Shown: positions 1 through 7,667 of the stretch, piece by piece
How positions within the stretch are numbered: position 1 is the first letter of the stretch
Layout: every line of letters starts with the position of its first letter
Origin: Saccharomonospora cyanea NA-134
GTDB taxonomy: Bacteria > Actinomycetota > Actinomycetes > Mycobacteriales > Pseudonocardiaceae
NCBI RefSeq assembly: GCF_000244975.1
Contig: NZ_CM001440.1
Coordinates: forward strand, 4,572,325-4,636,324
Direction: 5' to 3'
Length of the DNA stretch: 64,000 bases
Notes under the pieces: generated by a model
What the model was told of the DNA's origin: nothing
The model's input: the letters and a program-made list of their open reading frames with translations, nothing else
Database searches by the model: none
Made by a program: the position numbers and the translations under genes

Positions 1-237
1 CTCGTACTTCTTCGCCTTCGCCCGCAACCGCCCCAGCTCGTCGACGGCCTTGCGGCGGTAGCCCTTCAACTCGTCCTGCGTGGCCGCCACCGACCACGCC
101 CCGTCCTCGGCCTTGTTGTCGTCGATGCGGTCGATGAACTTGTCCAACTCCTCCAGCGCCTCGACCACCATGTCCATGGCCGACACGAACGTGGCGTACT
201 TTTGCTGTGCACGCCGATTCAACGCCTCGATCTGCAT
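1..237 (-). CDS. Element-borne hypothetical protein, partial (C-terminus off left edge)
   Basis: The minus-strand frame opens with ATG at 235-237 (MQIEALNRRAQQKYATFVSA...) and stays open for 79 codons to the left edge. The visible part is charged and mostly helical (VEALEELDKFIDRIDD, then ELGRLRAKAKKYE), so a coiled coil is likely; there is no signal peptide. A GGGGTGAT stretch just upstream can serve as ribosome site. It is the third of a run of small minus-strand genes downstream of the SSB-like gene in what looks like an AICE. I do not recognise the family; a role in element maintenance or transfer is inference from position only. Confidence 0.6.
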   Translation of the reverse strand, partial: MQIEALNRRAQQKYATFVSAMDMVVEALEELDKFIDRIDDNKAEDGAWSVAATQDELKGYRRKAVDELGRLRAKAKKYE

Positions 238-265
238 ACCATCACCCCATTTCCGCGAATTTCCA

Positions 266-406
266 CTACTGGACATGCGATCGCATCAGCGACCGCACGA
301 CGAGGTTGATTTCGAACACCACGAGCGCGGCCCCCACCAGCGGAACCACCGCCACCAACGCAGCGGTCAGCACCACCAGCACCGCACCCACTAGCAGGCG
401 ATCCAT
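266..406 (-). CDS. Small hydrophobic membrane protein of the integrative element
   Basis: Forty-six residues starting MDRLLVGAVLVVLTAALVAV. Residues 4-30 are almost entirely hydrophobic, giving one or two closely spaced membrane segments, followed by a short basic tail (VVRSLMRSHVQ). A G-rich stretch precedes the ATG by about ten bases. Position among small element genes resembles the Spd-type spread proteins of actinomycete conjugative elements, which are small membrane proteins, but sequence similarity cannot be claimed from this alone. Confidence 0.5.
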   Translation of the reverse strand: MDRLLVGAVLVVLTAALVAVVPLVGAALVVFEINLVVRSLMRSHVQ

Positions 407-421
407 CACCGAACCCCCGCC

Positions 422-547
422 CTACCTCGGCGGACGCCGTAGGGGTCGATCGTGCACAACCCGCCGCCGACCATCGTGACCACCACCTTTCCGAGCGTTG
501 TCGTCCTCGTTCTCGTCGTCTGTCGGCAACACCAACTCACGCGCCAC
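422..547 (-). CDS. Very small charged hypothetical protein
   Basis: A 41-codon minus-strand frame starting with GTG (ARELVLPTDDENEDDNARK...), stop TAG at 422-424, 15 bases before the next small gene. GGGAGGG lies about seven bases before the GTG; an ATG two codons upstream is possible but sits too close to it. The product has an acidic middle (TDDENEDDN) and a strongly basic C-terminus (RRRVVHDRPLRRPPR). Two overlapping frames here are also open, so the assignment rests on the ribosome site and amino-acid balance. Function unknown. Confidence 0.35.
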   Translation of the reverse strand: MARELVLPTDDENEDDNARKGGGHDGRRRVVHDRPLRRPPR

Positions 548-586
548 GCACATCCCTCCCGCACATTCCGTGGCAGAACATCAAGA

Positions 587-612
587 CCCCCGGAAAACAC
601 GAACGCCGGGGG
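587..612 (-). terminator. GC hairpin between SSB-like gene and small genes
   Basis: CCCCCGG at 587-593 and CCGGGGG at 606-612 form a perfect 7-bp stem with a 12-nt A-rich loop. On the minus strand the stem is followed by TCTTG, only weakly U-rich, so it may be an attenuator or RNA-processing site rather than a full terminator. Confidence 0.4.
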
Positions 613-684
613 CCAAAATGCGCCGCCACAACGGCGCAAAAAGGCATGGAACGGCCCACTCTGGAATTCTCAAACAACGAAATA

Positions 685-735
685 GCGCCCCCGCCCGACT
701 CGAACGGGCCGCCAACCCACAACCTTGGGAAGGGC
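685..735 (-). other. tRNA-like 3' half inside the element
   Basis: On the minus strand a perfect T-arm is present: stem GCCCG, loop TTCGAGT, stem CGGGC (693-709), followed by a GGGGGCG acceptor-like strand and preceded by an anticodon-loop-like TTCCCAA. There is no matching D-arm or 5' acceptor strand before the stop codon of the SSB-like gene at 755, and the anticodon stem pairs poorly. It is therefore a fragment or decoy, not a working tRNA. It could be a relic attachment site of another tRNA-targeting element. Confidence 0.45.
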
Positions 736-754
736 AAAAACGCGACAGTCGCCC

Positions 755-1093
755 TCAGCCGTCCAGCGGCTTGAGACCGGCCGCACTGAAAGCGATCCCC
801 GAGACGGTCTCGCCGCGATCGTTCTTGAATGAATACGGGTTGACCCGCGCGTCCACCAGCTCGACCAGATCGCCTTCCTCCAGACCCTCACCAGGGTCGG
901 TGTCCAGGGTCACGCGAATCTCCTCGCCCTTCTCCCCCTTGACCTTCGCGAACAGCGACACCACGAACTTCGTCGCCCCCTCGCGGTCGGTCACCACCAC
1001 CTCGCGACCCGCGTCGTCCTTGCGCATCTTCATCGTCGGAGGCTCGACCACTCGCAGCCGATAGCCCGCCAGGTTCACCGGAATGTTCCGCAT
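755..1093 (-). CDS. Conserved AICE protein, SSB-like
   Basis: The 112-residue product starts MRNIPVNLAGYRLRVVEPP, with AAGGAG nine bases before the ATG; an upstream frame extension to 1126 lacks a better site. The body is a beta-rich charged domain (FVVSLFAKVKGEKGEEIRVTL, GLEEGDLVELVDARVNPYSF, SGIAFSAAGLKP) of the kind found beside KorSA/GntR repressors in actinobacterial integrative elements, where it looks like a divergent single-strand DNA binding fold. It is transcribed divergently from the GntR gene across an operator-like inverted repeat. Binding to single-stranded DNA during transfer or replication is inference. Confidence 0.6.
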   Translation of the reverse strand: MRNIPVNLAGYRLRVVEPPTMKMRKDDAGREVVVTDREGATKFVVSLFAKVKGEKGEEIRVTLDTDPGEGLEEGDLVELVDARVNPYSFKNDRGETVSGIAFSAAGLKPLDG

Positions 1094-1116
1094 TACTACT
1101 TTCTCCTTCCCTTCAC

Positions 1117-1142
1117 TACATACCAATCTATATCAGTATGTA
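1117..1142. promoter_or_regulatory. Operator-like inverted repeat in divergent promoter
   Basis: TACATAC (1117-1123) and GTATGTA (1136-1142) are a perfect 7-bp inverted repeat with a 12-nt AT-rich spacer, in the AT-rich gap between the SSB-like gene and the GntR gene. A palindrome of this size is typical for a dimeric GntR repressor acting on both promoters; that assignment is inference. Confidence 0.5.
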
Positions 1143-1208
1143 TCGGTGTTGCACTACTCCAACCGAGTGATGTAGATCGGATTAGGTCGCGCGGGCTAGG
1201 CTCGTGCC

Positions 1209-1568
1209 ATGTCGAGCGCTATGACAGGGCTGGCCGCGTACCAGCGGGTGGCCGAGGCCATCCGGCAGGACATCAGAGCCGGTCGGCTGAAAGCCGGGGA
1301 CAAGCTACCTAGCAACCGAGGCGTCGCCGATCTGTACGACGTGTCCCTGGGGACGGCGCAGAAGGCATTGAAGGCGTTGGAGGATGAAGGGTGGGTGCTT
1401 GCCACCCCATCGGTTGGTGTGTTCGTCAGCGAGTCCATGCCCGACAAGAACGAGCGGCGCTCTGTCGACTTGAACGACGTTCGGGACGAGCTGGCGAAGT
1501 TGCGTGCGGCTGTCGAGACGCTGACGGCCCGTGTCGACTCTCTTGAAGCCCGCAGCGACCAGAATTGA
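1209..1568 (+). CDS. GntR-family transcriptional regulator (short, no effector domain)
   Basis: A 119-residue protein. Residues 8-72 are a GntR winged helix-turn-helix (YQRVAEAIRQDIRAGRLKAG, then KLPSNRGVADLYDVSLGTAQ and GWVLATPSVGVFV). The rest is a short heptad-rich tail (LNDVRDELAKLRAAVETLTARVDSLEA) that can dimerise. There is no UTRA ligand domain, unlike the longer KorSA of pSAM2, so it probably works as a constitutive or element-internal repressor. It sits where korSA-type repressors lie in AICEs, divergent from the SSB-like gene. Confidence 0.85.
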   Translation: MSSAMTGLAAYQRVAEAIRQDIRAGRLKAGDKLPSNRGVADLYDVSLGTAQKALKALEDEGWVLATPSVGVFVSESMPDKNERRSVDLNDVRDELAKLRAAVETLTARVDSLEARSDQN

Positions 1569-1585
1569 TCGTTTGTCGTCGTTGC

Positions 1586-1604
1586 CATGTCTCAAGGAGA
1601 CATG
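1586..1604. promoter_or_regulatory. 19-bp palindrome upstream of the HTH regulator
   Basis: CATGTCTC, spacer AAG, GAGACATG: a perfect 8-bp inverted repeat between the GntR gene and the regulator starting at 1690. It is a good candidate operator for one of these two DNA-binding proteins. Confidence 0.5.
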
Positions 1605-1689
1605 ACAGGAAGGCGCGAACAACAGGTGAGCCGGGGATGAGTCGGGGGTGAGTCACCCCTGTTTCCCCTGGTAAAGCAATGGGGGGCTC

Positions 1690-2808
1690 GTGACCGACGA
1701 TGAACTGACGCCGATAGCGCGGGCACGGCTGAAGCAGGGATGGAGCAAGGCTGAAGTCTGCCGTCGCCTACGTGACGCGCGGCTGAAGCGCGGGATACGC
1801 CCACCCACTCCGGCCAGCTTGAAACGGATGTACGTCGAATGGGAACGCGGCACCACGCAGGTCACTGACTGGCGAGACGAGTTCTGTGAGGTCTTCCAAC
1901 TGACCACGGCCGAACTCGGGTTCGTCGAGCTCATGCCCGATCCCTTGACGTCGGCCGCGGTCGATCCGTTGGAACTCCGGTCGATCAGCCATGACCTGGT
2001 GCTGTTGTTGGAAGCCCAGACGGACCACTACCGCCAGCTTGACCGGCAGCTCGGGGCCGCTCTGATTCCCCAGACTTCAGCGCACACACAGACCATGGCG
2101 GACCTGCTTCAGCAGTCGCTACCCGGAACCGGCCGACCTGCCTTAGCGCGTGCACTCGCCGAAGCAGCCGCGCTAGCCGGTTGGCAGTCGCTTGACTCCG
2201 GCAATCCGCGCGAGGCGTGGCGTATGCACGAGCTTGCGAAGTCCGCTGCGAGAGAGGGAGAGGACCCGGCCGTCCTCGCGCACGTCAGCGCCCAGCAGGC
2301 ATACGCCTTGCTCGACTCGGGTCGAGAGGCCGACGCCGCCCAACTCGCCGAACATTCCCGGCGAACTGCCGGATCGAAGGTTCCGCCACGACTTCGAGCG
2401 TGGCTCTGTGCGGCTGAAGCCGAGTTCCGCGCAGCCGTAGGCGATACTCCCGGAACCCAGCGGCTCCTTGACGAAGCGGCCGACCTCATGCCCGGGGGAG
2501 ACGCGGACCCGGAACTGCCTTTCCTCTTCCTGAACTCGGCTCACCTCGCACGATGGCGAGGGAACTGCCTAGCACGTCTCGGATCGCTCGAAGCTGTGCA
2601 CGACCTCAGCTCGGCACTTGCTGGCATCCCAGAAGGCACCTTCGCCCGCGCCGAGGCAGGCCTACGAGTCGACCTCGCGCAGGCGCTTCTCACGAGAGGC
2701 GACCTTGCCGAAGCGGCACAGCACATTGCCCGCGCCGAGCAGTTGGCGACGCAGACCGGCTCCGCCCGGCAACGCACGAGGATCGCCCAACTCCGGGGTC
2801 GGCTATGA
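1690..2808 (+). CDS. HTH regulator with TPR-like C-terminus (AICE regulator)
   Basis: A 372-residue protein with GTG start. The N-terminus (about 1-85) has a helix-turn-helix-like region ([20 protein letters not shown], then [17 protein letters not shown]) resembling the XRE-like domain of actinobacterial TPR regulators. The remainder is alanine/leucine-rich repeated helices ([40 protein letters not shown]) consistent with TPR repeats. It lies between the GntR repressor and the convergent NUDIX gene, with which its 3' end overlaps by six bases. In AICEs this slot holds an activator of element replication or transfer; that role is inference. Confidence 0.7.
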   Translation: MTDDELTPIARARLKQGWSKAEVCRRLRDARLKRGIRPPTPASLKRMYVEWERGTTQVTDWRDEFCEVFQLTTAELGFVELMPDPLTSAAVDPLELRSISHDLVLLLEAQTDHYRQLDRQLGAALIPQTSAHTQTMADLLQQSLPGTGRPALARALAEAAALAGWQSLDSGNPREAWRMHELAKSAAREGEDPAVLAHVSAQQAYALLDSGREADAAQLAEHSRRTAGSKVPPRLRAWLCAAEAEFRAAVGDTPGTQRLLDEAADLMPGGDADPELPFLFLNSAHLARWRGNCLARLGSLEAVHDLSSALAGIPEGTFARAEAGLRVDLAQALLTRGDLAEAAQHIARAEQLATQTGSARQRTRIAQLRGRL

Positions 2809-3393
2809 CTTGCCGTCGAGAGCAAGCACGTAGAGCAGCGCGACGAGCGCGCCCGAGTTGAGCACCTGCCCAGTCCGGATCAGCTCTGGGACCTTCGCAT
2901 ACGGGACCCAGCGGAAACGCCCCTCATCCAGCTCCGTAGGGTCGCCGACCTGTTCGACCCCATCCACGGCATAGACGTAGTGCGGATTACGCAGCATGCC
3001 AACAGCAGGTTCGAAGGTCACCAGGTGTCGAGTCTGTCGAGGGCGGAAGCCGGTTTCCTCTTCGACCTCCCGCGCAACCGTGACGGCGGGGTCCTCGCCC
3101 TCTTCAACGATCCCGCCAGGAAGCTCCCAGTTCCAGACATCAGGGGCGAACCGGTGACGCCAGCTCAGCAACACATGCTCGCGAGCGTCATCGAACACCA
3201 CAGCCATAGCGGCGGGCGGAAACCAAACCGTGTGATGCTCGAACCGGCTACCCGACGGAACCGAGATGTCCGCCAGCCCAACTCTCACCCAGTCGCTCTC
3301 ATAGACAGACCGCTCACCATGAACGACCCATCGTTCCGCATCATCCTCGTCTGCCACTCGTCGATCGTATGAGCCTGCAAGCTCCACAGCCAT
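2803..3393 (-). CDS. NUDIX hydrolase of the integrative element
   Basis: About 196 residues. It contains a complete NUDIX box, [20 protein letters not shown] followed by ETGF, with the metal-binding REVEEE glutamates intact, preceded by [17 protein letters not shown] and flanked by [15 protein letters not shown] enzymes hydrolyse nucleoside diphosphates linked to another moiety. A NUDIX gene (nud) is a known accessory of AICEs near the regulatory genes, which fits its neighbours here. The ATG at 3393 sits two bases after GGAGGGG; a GTG at 3387 has better spacing, and the frame could also open further upstream at 3438, so the start is uncertain. Substrate unknown. Confidence 0.85.
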   Translation of the reverse strand: MAVELAGSYDRRVADEDDAERWVVHGERSVYESDWVRVGLADISVPSGSRFEHHTVWFPPAAMAVVFDDAREHVLLSWRHRFAPDVWNWELPGGIVEEGEDPAVTVAREVEEETGFRPRQTRHLVTFEPAVGMLRNPHYVYAVDGVEQVGDPTELDEGRFRWVPYAKVPELIRTGQVLNSGALVALLYVLALDGKS

Positions 3394-3457
3394 CCCCTCC
3401 GAAGTCCGCGTGTCGGCACCCGCAGTGCTTGTGTTCAAACTTTCTTCTCTTGTTCAA

Positions 3458-3546
3458 GGGCGGCCCCGCCGGGGCCGCCTGCCTGCTGTCTGTGGGTCCG
3501 CGCCAGCGGGCCGCCGGGCGTGCGGCTGGCGCCGGTCCCGGCGTCC
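3458..3546. repeat. Dispersed repeat, copy 1
   Basis: GC-rich sequence nearly identical to 8431-8520; the best 55 nt (3492-3546 against 8466-8520) match at 51 positions. It begins with a small hairpin (GGCGGCCCC, then GGGGCCGCC) and lies between the NUDIX gene and the attachment site, in a gene-free stretch of almost 600 bases (3394-3990). This copy is inside the integrative element; the other is outside. Confidence 0.65.
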
Positions 3547-3692
3547 CGCACGCGGACCCGAAGCGGAAGGCAGGCGGTCCGGGAACCACGGCGGGGCCGC
3601 CGTGAAGGGAAGAAGAGATGCCCTCGCCGGGCGGGCAGGTCTCCGGGATGGCCGGGGTCATGCACGGACGTTGCGGTTCGGTGGTGGTCCGG

Positions 3693-3843
3693 TTGGTGTT
3701 CCATCCCGTCCGACCTCCCCGAGGGCTATCACGCCGCGTCAAGGGGGCAAGCCTGGCAACGTCGGCCGCCGGTCAGCGAGGAAGGTTGCCCCCTTGACAC
3801 AGCGTGATCGGGCTACGCCAGGTCAGACGGGATGGAACACCAA
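3693..3843. repeat. Nested long inverted repeat near the attachment site
   Basis: An outer arm of 24 nt (3693-3716) pairs with 3820-3843 with one mismatch, and an inner arm of 23 nt (3728-3750) pairs with 3786-3808 with two. The inner arm contains GTCAAGGGGGCAA and its complement. The whole 151-bp structure sits about 150 bp inside the element end and contains no plausible gene. Candidate functions are an origin of transfer or replication, or arm-type binding sites for integrase/excisionase. Confidence 0.7.
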
Positions 3844-3990
3844 GCCACCCACGTGCGTGGGCACGGGGCACGTACGGGGCACATGCGCGCGATCAGTGAC
3901 CGAAGATCATGACAAACGACGACAGCGACAGCCAGCCCATTACCGCAGGTCAACACCAACGGCCGAGATCACAGCCACGGTTGAAGCGCC

Positions 3991-4032
3991 CTCCTAAAGC
4001 GGGTGTCGGAGGTTCGAATCCTCCCGGGGGCG
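3991..4032 (+). other. Attachment site: 3' half of tRNA-Arg(CCT)
   Basis: The sequence runs from the anticodon loop (CTCCTAA, anticodon CCT) through a variable region, a perfect T-arm (GGAGG, TTCGAAT, CCTCC at 4008-4024), the acceptor 3' strand CGGGGGC and discriminator G, with no encoded CCA. The 5' half is absent: the bases before 3991 do not pair as an anticodon stem or D-arm. This is the duplicated tRNA 3' end left at one boundary of a tRNA-integrating element, so the element lies to the left and the intact tRNA should be beyond the left edge. Confidence 0.75.
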
Positions 4033-4266
4033 CCCAGGTCAACTACATAGCTAGCCTGCTAGCCTTTCCTCGATTTTCTGCTTCACGGGCTAGTCTTGGG
4101 TGCCCCTCAGCAGCACTACACCCACCAGCACTCCCCTCGGACGCCGTGAACGCCGACTCGAACAGCTGCCCCACGCCAGACAGCAACCCCTAAAGCACGA
4201 CCTTCACTCAATATCACCCACCAAACGGCGGTAACAGGTACGCCACATCGTTGGCAAGATCAACTT

Positions 4267-5163
4267 GTGCTTCCTGGACTAAAACCTGGTGACGTCCTTC
4301 CTCGTCGCGAAGTACATGACCGCTACGGCGGATCAAGGCAGGGCGGGATCGCACCGTCATCCCGAACCAACGTTGTCCTCTTCTTCACCAACCCGGCAAT
4401 CGGCCACCGGCACGGCTACTACGACGGCTGGGGCGGTGACGGGCTCTTCCACTACGTTGGCGAAGGGCAACAAGGGGATCAACAGCTTGTCCGCAAGAAC
4501 AAGTCCATCGCGGAGCACCATAGGACTGGGCGAACACTTGAAGGGTTTCGCGCAGACGGCAAGCTAGTACAATACCTCGGCGAATTCAAACTGATCGATC
4601 ATTATTTCACAGACGCACACGAGACCAATGATCCAAGCGTCCTACGCCAAGTAATCGTTTTTCGGCTTCAACCTCGCAACGAAGTACCTGTGGAGCTGCC
4701 AAACCTACCGCTTCGGCCCAAACTGAAACCCCGAATCGATGTAGTGCCGGTCGAGGAAAAGTTTACTGAACGCGCCTTCGTTACACCCGACCGTGAACCA
4801 TTTGAACTCGAACGCCGTGAATCGGTCCTGGTACATCACTACCGAACCTACCTCGAAAACGAAGGCCATACCGTCAGGCGCCTCCGCATCATACCTCCCG
4901 GCGAATCACGTCCCCTCTATAGCGACCTATGGGACGAAACCACCAAAGAGTTGATCGAAGCGAAGAGCAGCGTGACCCGCGACCAACTCCGTTTGGCAGT
5001 GGGACAACTATTCGATTACGGACGTTTCGTTGACGCCCGCAAACGCACCATTTTAGTACCTTCACGCCCACGTGAGGATTTACTCAACTACTTGCGTAGC
5101 ACGAGTATCGGTGTGACTTATCTCGATGATGATGGAACCTGGCGCCACGATGACCTTAGCTAA
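4267..5163 (+). CDS. Predicted modification-dependent restriction endonuclease (SRA-like + PD-(D/E)XK)
   Basis: A 298-residue protein starting at GTG. Residues 7-140 match the SRA-like module of ScoMcrA-type enzymes: PGDVLPRREVHDRYGGSRQ, GGI, YYDGWGGDGLFHYVGEGQ, GDQQLVRKNKSI, LVQYLGEFKLI. The C-terminus (about 175-298) carries a restriction-endonuclease core, SDLWDETTKELIEAKSS then QLRLAVGQLFDYGRF, giving the D...ExK metal site. Together these suggest an enzyme that reads a modified base and cuts DNA. Base composition is more AT-rich than nearby genes, and it lies directly next to the tRNA attachment site, both consistent with recent acquisition as a defence gene. There is no partner methylase nearby. 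The modification recognised is unknown. Confidence 0.7.
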   Translation: MLPGLKPGDVLPRREVHDRYGGSRQGGIAPSSRTNVVLFFTNPAIGHRHGYYDGWGGDGLFHYVGEGQQGDQQLVRKNKSIAEHHRTGRTLEGFRADGKLVQYLGEFKLIDHYFTDAHETNDPSVLRQVIVFRLQPRNEVPVELPNLPLRPKLKPRIDVVPVEEKFTERAFVTPDREPFELERRESVLVHHYRTYLENEGHTVRRLRIIPPGESRPLYSDLWDETTKELIEAKSSVTRDQLRLAVGQLFDYGRFVDARKRTILVPSRPREDLLNYLRSTSIGVTYLDDDGTWRHDDLS

Positions 5164-5252
5164 GAGCTGTCCTGTAACTGCTTATCGTGACGAGATGATC
5201 CTGTCGTGACTGTGTGATTACAGTGGTGCGGGAACAGTCGCCGGATGCCATG

Positions 5253-5483
5253 GTGCGCCTCGCCGCGTTGAAGAGCATCCGCGACTCCCGCGGCAACGAA
5301 GACGACTACCGCACCACCAACGTCGACAGCACCACCAGTCTGATCGACACCCTCAGTAACACTGCTTCACCCGTACACGTGGTCCACGCCTCCACAGTCT
5401 CGGTCTACGGACCACAACAGCAACCCGACGAGGACGCGCCCACCGACCCACGCAACCCCTACGCCCGAACGAAACTCGACGCC
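5253..5483 (+). pseudogene. Remnant of an NAD-dependent epimerase/dehydratase
   Basis: A short open stretch translates to LAALKSIRDSRGNEDDY, TNVDSTTSLIDTL, VHVVHASTVSVYGP and NPYARTKLDA. These are the middle strands and the YxxxK catalytic motif (YARTK) of an extended short-chain dehydrogenase. The N-terminal Rossmann glycine motif and everything after YxxxK are missing; the frame then runs into unrelated sequence. It is a decayed internal fragment between the restriction gene and the S9 peptidase. Confidence 0.5.
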
Positions 5484-5641
5484 AGGGTGCGGGCTGCTTG
5501 GTGGTCAGTCCTTATCTGCACCTCGACTGGCCGGGCGCGTTGGGGTGCTGCACCGTCGGTGCGGTTACACGCTTTGTGCAAGTGCGCCGAGCGCAATGAC
5601 TCGTCCATGTGGGGCGTTGTTGACGTGGGCAAACTGAGCGC

Positions 5642-7543
5642 ATGACAGGTTTGACCGCTGAAATCGTGGTCGAGGGTCACGTTCCGCAGGCCCCAGCCCT
5701 CGCCCCGAACGGGCAACTGCTCTGCTACGTCCTCGCCCCCACCAGCCGAATCGGTGACCACCTCGACACCGCACTCTGGCTCGCCGACATCGAAGACGAC
5801 GATGTGTGGCGTCGGGCGACCACCGACACCGCGACGGAGTCCCGGCCTCGCTGGTCCGCGGACTCGCACACGCTGTACTTCCTGTCCGACCGCGCCGAGC
5901 GCGGGACGCCGCAGGTGCACCGGCTTACTCGCACCGATGACGTGGTGATCGCGTTGACCGGCTGGCGAGCCGGCATCATCGACCACCTGCCGCTCGCCGA
6001 CCTCAACCTGGTCGCACTGCTCGCCGAGGACGAACCCACCGAACAGGGCACGCGCCGCGCCCAGGACCGCGACGACGCCATTGTCGTCGGTGAACGCGAA
6101 CCGCGTGCCCGGTTACGCCTGCTCGACCTGTGCACCGGTCAGGTCACGACTCCGAGCGTGTTCGGCGACCGGCACGTCGTGGAACTGCGGCAACGACCCA
6201 ACGGCGGCCCGCTCGCCGTACTCTCCCAGGCCAGCGCCGACAAAGACTACGGGCCCCGCACCGGCCGACTGCACCTGTTCGACCCCACAACGGGGACCGC
6301 GGAGGACCTTGGATCGGTCGAGGCCGACGCACACTCCCTGGCCTGGTGGCCGGCGGAAGACGGTTGGCACCTCGGTTACATCGCCCTCACCCCACCGGTC
6401 CTCCAAGCCGGCACCGCCGTGTTCGACCTGGCCATGAGCAGCAGCCTCCGCCGCAACCGCACCGCCGCCCTACCGATGTGCCCCACCGAACTGCACCAGA
6501 CCGACGCCGCCCCGCTGGTTGTGTTCGCCGACGGCCTGAACACGACCTTGGCCCGGCTCGACCCCGACGGTCCCACCCCACTGGCGCAGCACCCCGGCCG
6601 CCTCGACGCCCTCACCACCACCCCCGCGGGCACGGCAATCGCGGCACTGACCGGCACCCGTTACCAACCCACGAACGTTCACGTCGGGCCACCAACCGGG
6701 CCGCTGCGGAAGATCACGCACACCCGACCCGAACTGGACGGCATCACCTTCGGCACCCAGCGACCGCTGGCCTACCGTGCCGCCAATGGCCTCGCTCTGG
6801 ACGGTCTGCTCGTACTGCCCGTCGGGAAATCCGCGTCAGACGGCCCGTTTCCACTCGTCACGATCGTGCACGGAGGCCCCTACGACCGGTACGCCGATCG
6901 CCTCCAGCTGTTCTGGTTTCCCAGCGCGCAGTGGCTGGCCACCGCTGGATACGCGGTGTTCCTGCCCAACCCGCGCGGCGGCCAAGGCCACGGCCACACC
7001 TTCGCCGCCAGCGTCGCCGGCCGGGTTGGCCAGGAGGAATGGACCGACATCCTGGCCGGCATCGACTTGCTCATCGCCGAGGGCGTTGCCGACCCCGATC
7101 GGCTGGGCATCGCCGGCGGGAGCCACGGCGGGTTCATGGCCGCCTGGGCGATCGGGCAGACCGATCGGTTTCGCGCCGCGCTGGTCAGCGCCGGTGTCGT
7201 CGACTGGGGGATGCTCGCCGCGACCGGGGAGAACGGCCAGTTCGAGGCCGCGCTCGGCGGCAGCACCGGGTGGAACGGAATCGGCCCACACCCGCATGAC
7301 GCGGTCAGTCCGGTCTCCTTCGCCAGCCGCGTCCGCACCCCGGTGCTCATCCTGCACGGCGCCCAGGACACCAACGTCCCCCTCGGCCAGGCCGTGTACT
7401 TCCACCGGGCACTGCGCCACTTCGGCGCCGAGCACGAGTTCGTGATCTATCCCAGAGAGGGCCACTCGATCCGGGAACGCAACCACCAACTCGACGTCCT
7501 GCGCCGCACCCGTGCCTGGTTCGACCGCTGGCTCCAACCCTGA
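5642..7543 (+). CDS. S9 family prolyl-oligopeptidase-like serine peptidase
   Basis: A 633-residue protein. Residues 1-370 look like a beta-propeller with repeated WSADSHTLYFLSD-type strands. The C-terminal third is an alpha/beta-hydrolase: VTIVHGGPYDRY oxyanion region, nucleophile in GIAGGSHGGFMAAW, the acid in LILHGAQDTNVPLGQ and the histidine in YPREGHSIRER. This is the family order and length for acylaminoacyl peptidase/POP enzymes that cleave short peptides in the cytoplasm; there is no signal peptide. Similar folds include carboxylesterases, so exact substrates are uncertain. It stands alone between decayed sequence on both sides. Confidence 0.85.
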   Translation: MTGLTAEIVVEGHVPQAPALAPNGQLLCYVLAPTSRIGDHLDTALWLADIEDDDVWRRATTDTATESRPRWSADSHTLYFLSDRAERGTPQVHRLTRTDDVVIALTGWRAGIIDHLPLADLNLVALLAEDEPTEQGTRRAQDRDDAIVVGEREPRARLRLLDLCTGQVTTPSVFGDRHVVELRQRPNGGPLAVLSQASADKDYGPRTGRLHLFDPTTGTAEDLGSVEADAHSLAWWPAEDGWHLGYIALTPPVLQAGTAVFDLAMSSSLRRNRTAALPMCPTELHQTDAAPLVVFADGLNTTLARLDPDGPTPLAQHPGRLDALTTTPAGTAIAALTGTRYQPTNVHVGPPTGPLRKITHTRPELDGITFGTQRPLAYRAANGLALDGLLVLPVGKSASDGPFPLVTIVHGGPYDRYADRLQLFWFPSAQWLATAGYAVFLPNPRGGQGHGHTFAASVAGRVGQEEWTDILAGIDLLIAEGVADPDRLGIAGGSHGGFMAAWAIGQTDRFRAALVSAGVVDWGMLAATGENGQFEAALGGSTGWNGIGPHPHDAVSPVSFASRVRTPVLILHGAQDTNVPLGQAVYFHRALRHFGAEHEFVIYPREGHSIRERNHQLDVLRRTRAWFDRWLQP

Positions 7544-7667
7544 CCGAGGACACGTGCCAGATCCCGCAGCGTGCCCGTCGCCGACGGGAACACCCACGGA
7601 GACTCCGACTCCGCGTTCTATCCGTCAGCGCATCCCAGGCGTTTCACGCCTTCCCTCTTCGCCCCTG

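Noticed and set aside
685-757. A complete tRNA gene on the minus strand
   Set aside because: Only T-arm and acceptor 3' strand are convincing; the D-arm and 5' acceptor strand cannot be formed before the upstream stop codon.
6130-7299. Long Arg-rich frame inside the S9 peptidase gene
   Set aside because: Low-complexity out-of-frame translation of a GC-rich gene.
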